Below are positions 6,478 through 6,600 of a DNA stretch of 6,600 nt, in pieces; the stretch's first letter is position 1, and each line of letters begins with the position of its first letter. The notes under the pieces are model-generated. The model searched no databases. It had not been told where the DNA came from and was given only the letters and a program-made list of their open reading frames with translations. The stretch spans positions 1 through 6,600 of the forward strand of contig RFSU01000130.1 in the NCBI GenBank assembly GCA_009923795.1, given 5' to 3'. The stretch is from Sphingomonadaceae bacterium (GTDB lineage Bacteria > Pseudomonadota > Alphaproteobacteria > Sphingomonadales > Sphingomonadaceae). The translations under genes were made by a program, and so were the position numbers.

Positions 6478-6600
6478 ATGCTGCATATCGCGGTGGTCGG
6501 ATCAGGCCCGGCTGGATATTATACGGCAGAAGCCGCGCAAAAGGCCTTTGGCGATGATGTGCGGGTCGACATTATTGATCGGCTGCCCGTTCCCTATGGC
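6478..6600 (+). CDS. Ferredoxin/adrenodoxin-type NADP+ reductase (N-terminal 41 codons, 3' end outside window)
   Basis: The first 41 residues start MLHIAVVGSGPAGYYTAEAA and end RLPVPYG at the window edge. The dinucleotide-binding GSGPAG at 8-13 is a Rossmann FAD site. The closing R-L-P-V-P-(Y/F)-G matches the adrenodoxin reductase/FprA group, which moves electrons between NADPH and ferredoxins by way of FAD. The start is supported by AAGGGGGA just upstream. It lies 37 bases after the deacylase gene on the same strand with no hairpin between, so co-transcription is plausible. The ferredoxin partner is not in view. With only the N-terminus visible, a glutamate synthase small-subunit-like oxidoreductase cannot be wholly excluded, but the LPVPYG motif argues against it. 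Confidence 0.82.
   Translation, partial: MLHIAVVGSGPAGYYTAEAAQKAFGDDVRVDIIDRLPVPYG

Overview
The window looks like ordinary chromosome from a high-GC alphaproteobacterium. The closest resemblance is to Sphingomonadales (Sphingopyxis/Sphingorhabdus/Sphingomonas-like). I base this on the style of the pyruvate dehydrogenase E2/E3 proteins, a small PilZ-like protein of a type frequent in sphingomonads, and a secreted COG1228 amidohydrolase; it is recognition from memory, not a search. The window holds two complete operon-like blocks or parts of them, with no mobile element, CRISPR array, tRNA or rRNA.

Block 1 (1-4138, + strand) starts inside the gene for the E2 acyltransferase of pyruvate dehydrogenase. 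One base after its stop codon comes the complete E3 dihydrolipoamide dehydrogenase gene. A 74-base gap with competing GC-rich hairpins follows. Next is an amidohydrolase with a Sec signal peptide, whose TGA overlaps the ATG of a membrane PAP2 phosphatase. E2 and E3 work together: E2 makes acetyl-CoA and E3 reoxidises its lipoyl arm with NAD+. The amidohydrolase and the phosphatase are both expected to act at or outside the inner membrane, so they form a second functional unit that may or may not share the pdh transcript.

Block 2 begins with a convergent small PilZ-like gene on the - strand (4148-4483), whose 3' end lies 9 bases from the end of the phosphatase gene. A 217-base divergent intergenic region (4484-4700) contains a perfect DnaA box, a GC hairpin and good ribosome binding sites on both sides, but no convincing -35/-10 pair. 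To the right on the + strand is a 579-residue member of the N-acyl-D-amino-acid deacylase family (amidohydrolase superfamily). After 37 bases comes the first 41 codons of an FAD/NADP-dependent ferredoxin (adrenodoxin-type) reductase that runs off the window.

I found no clear novel system. The points most worth a second look are the alternative hairpins after the E3 gene, the DnaA box in the divergent promoter region, and the apparent lack of two canonical metal-ligand histidines in the D-aminoacylase-like enzyme.
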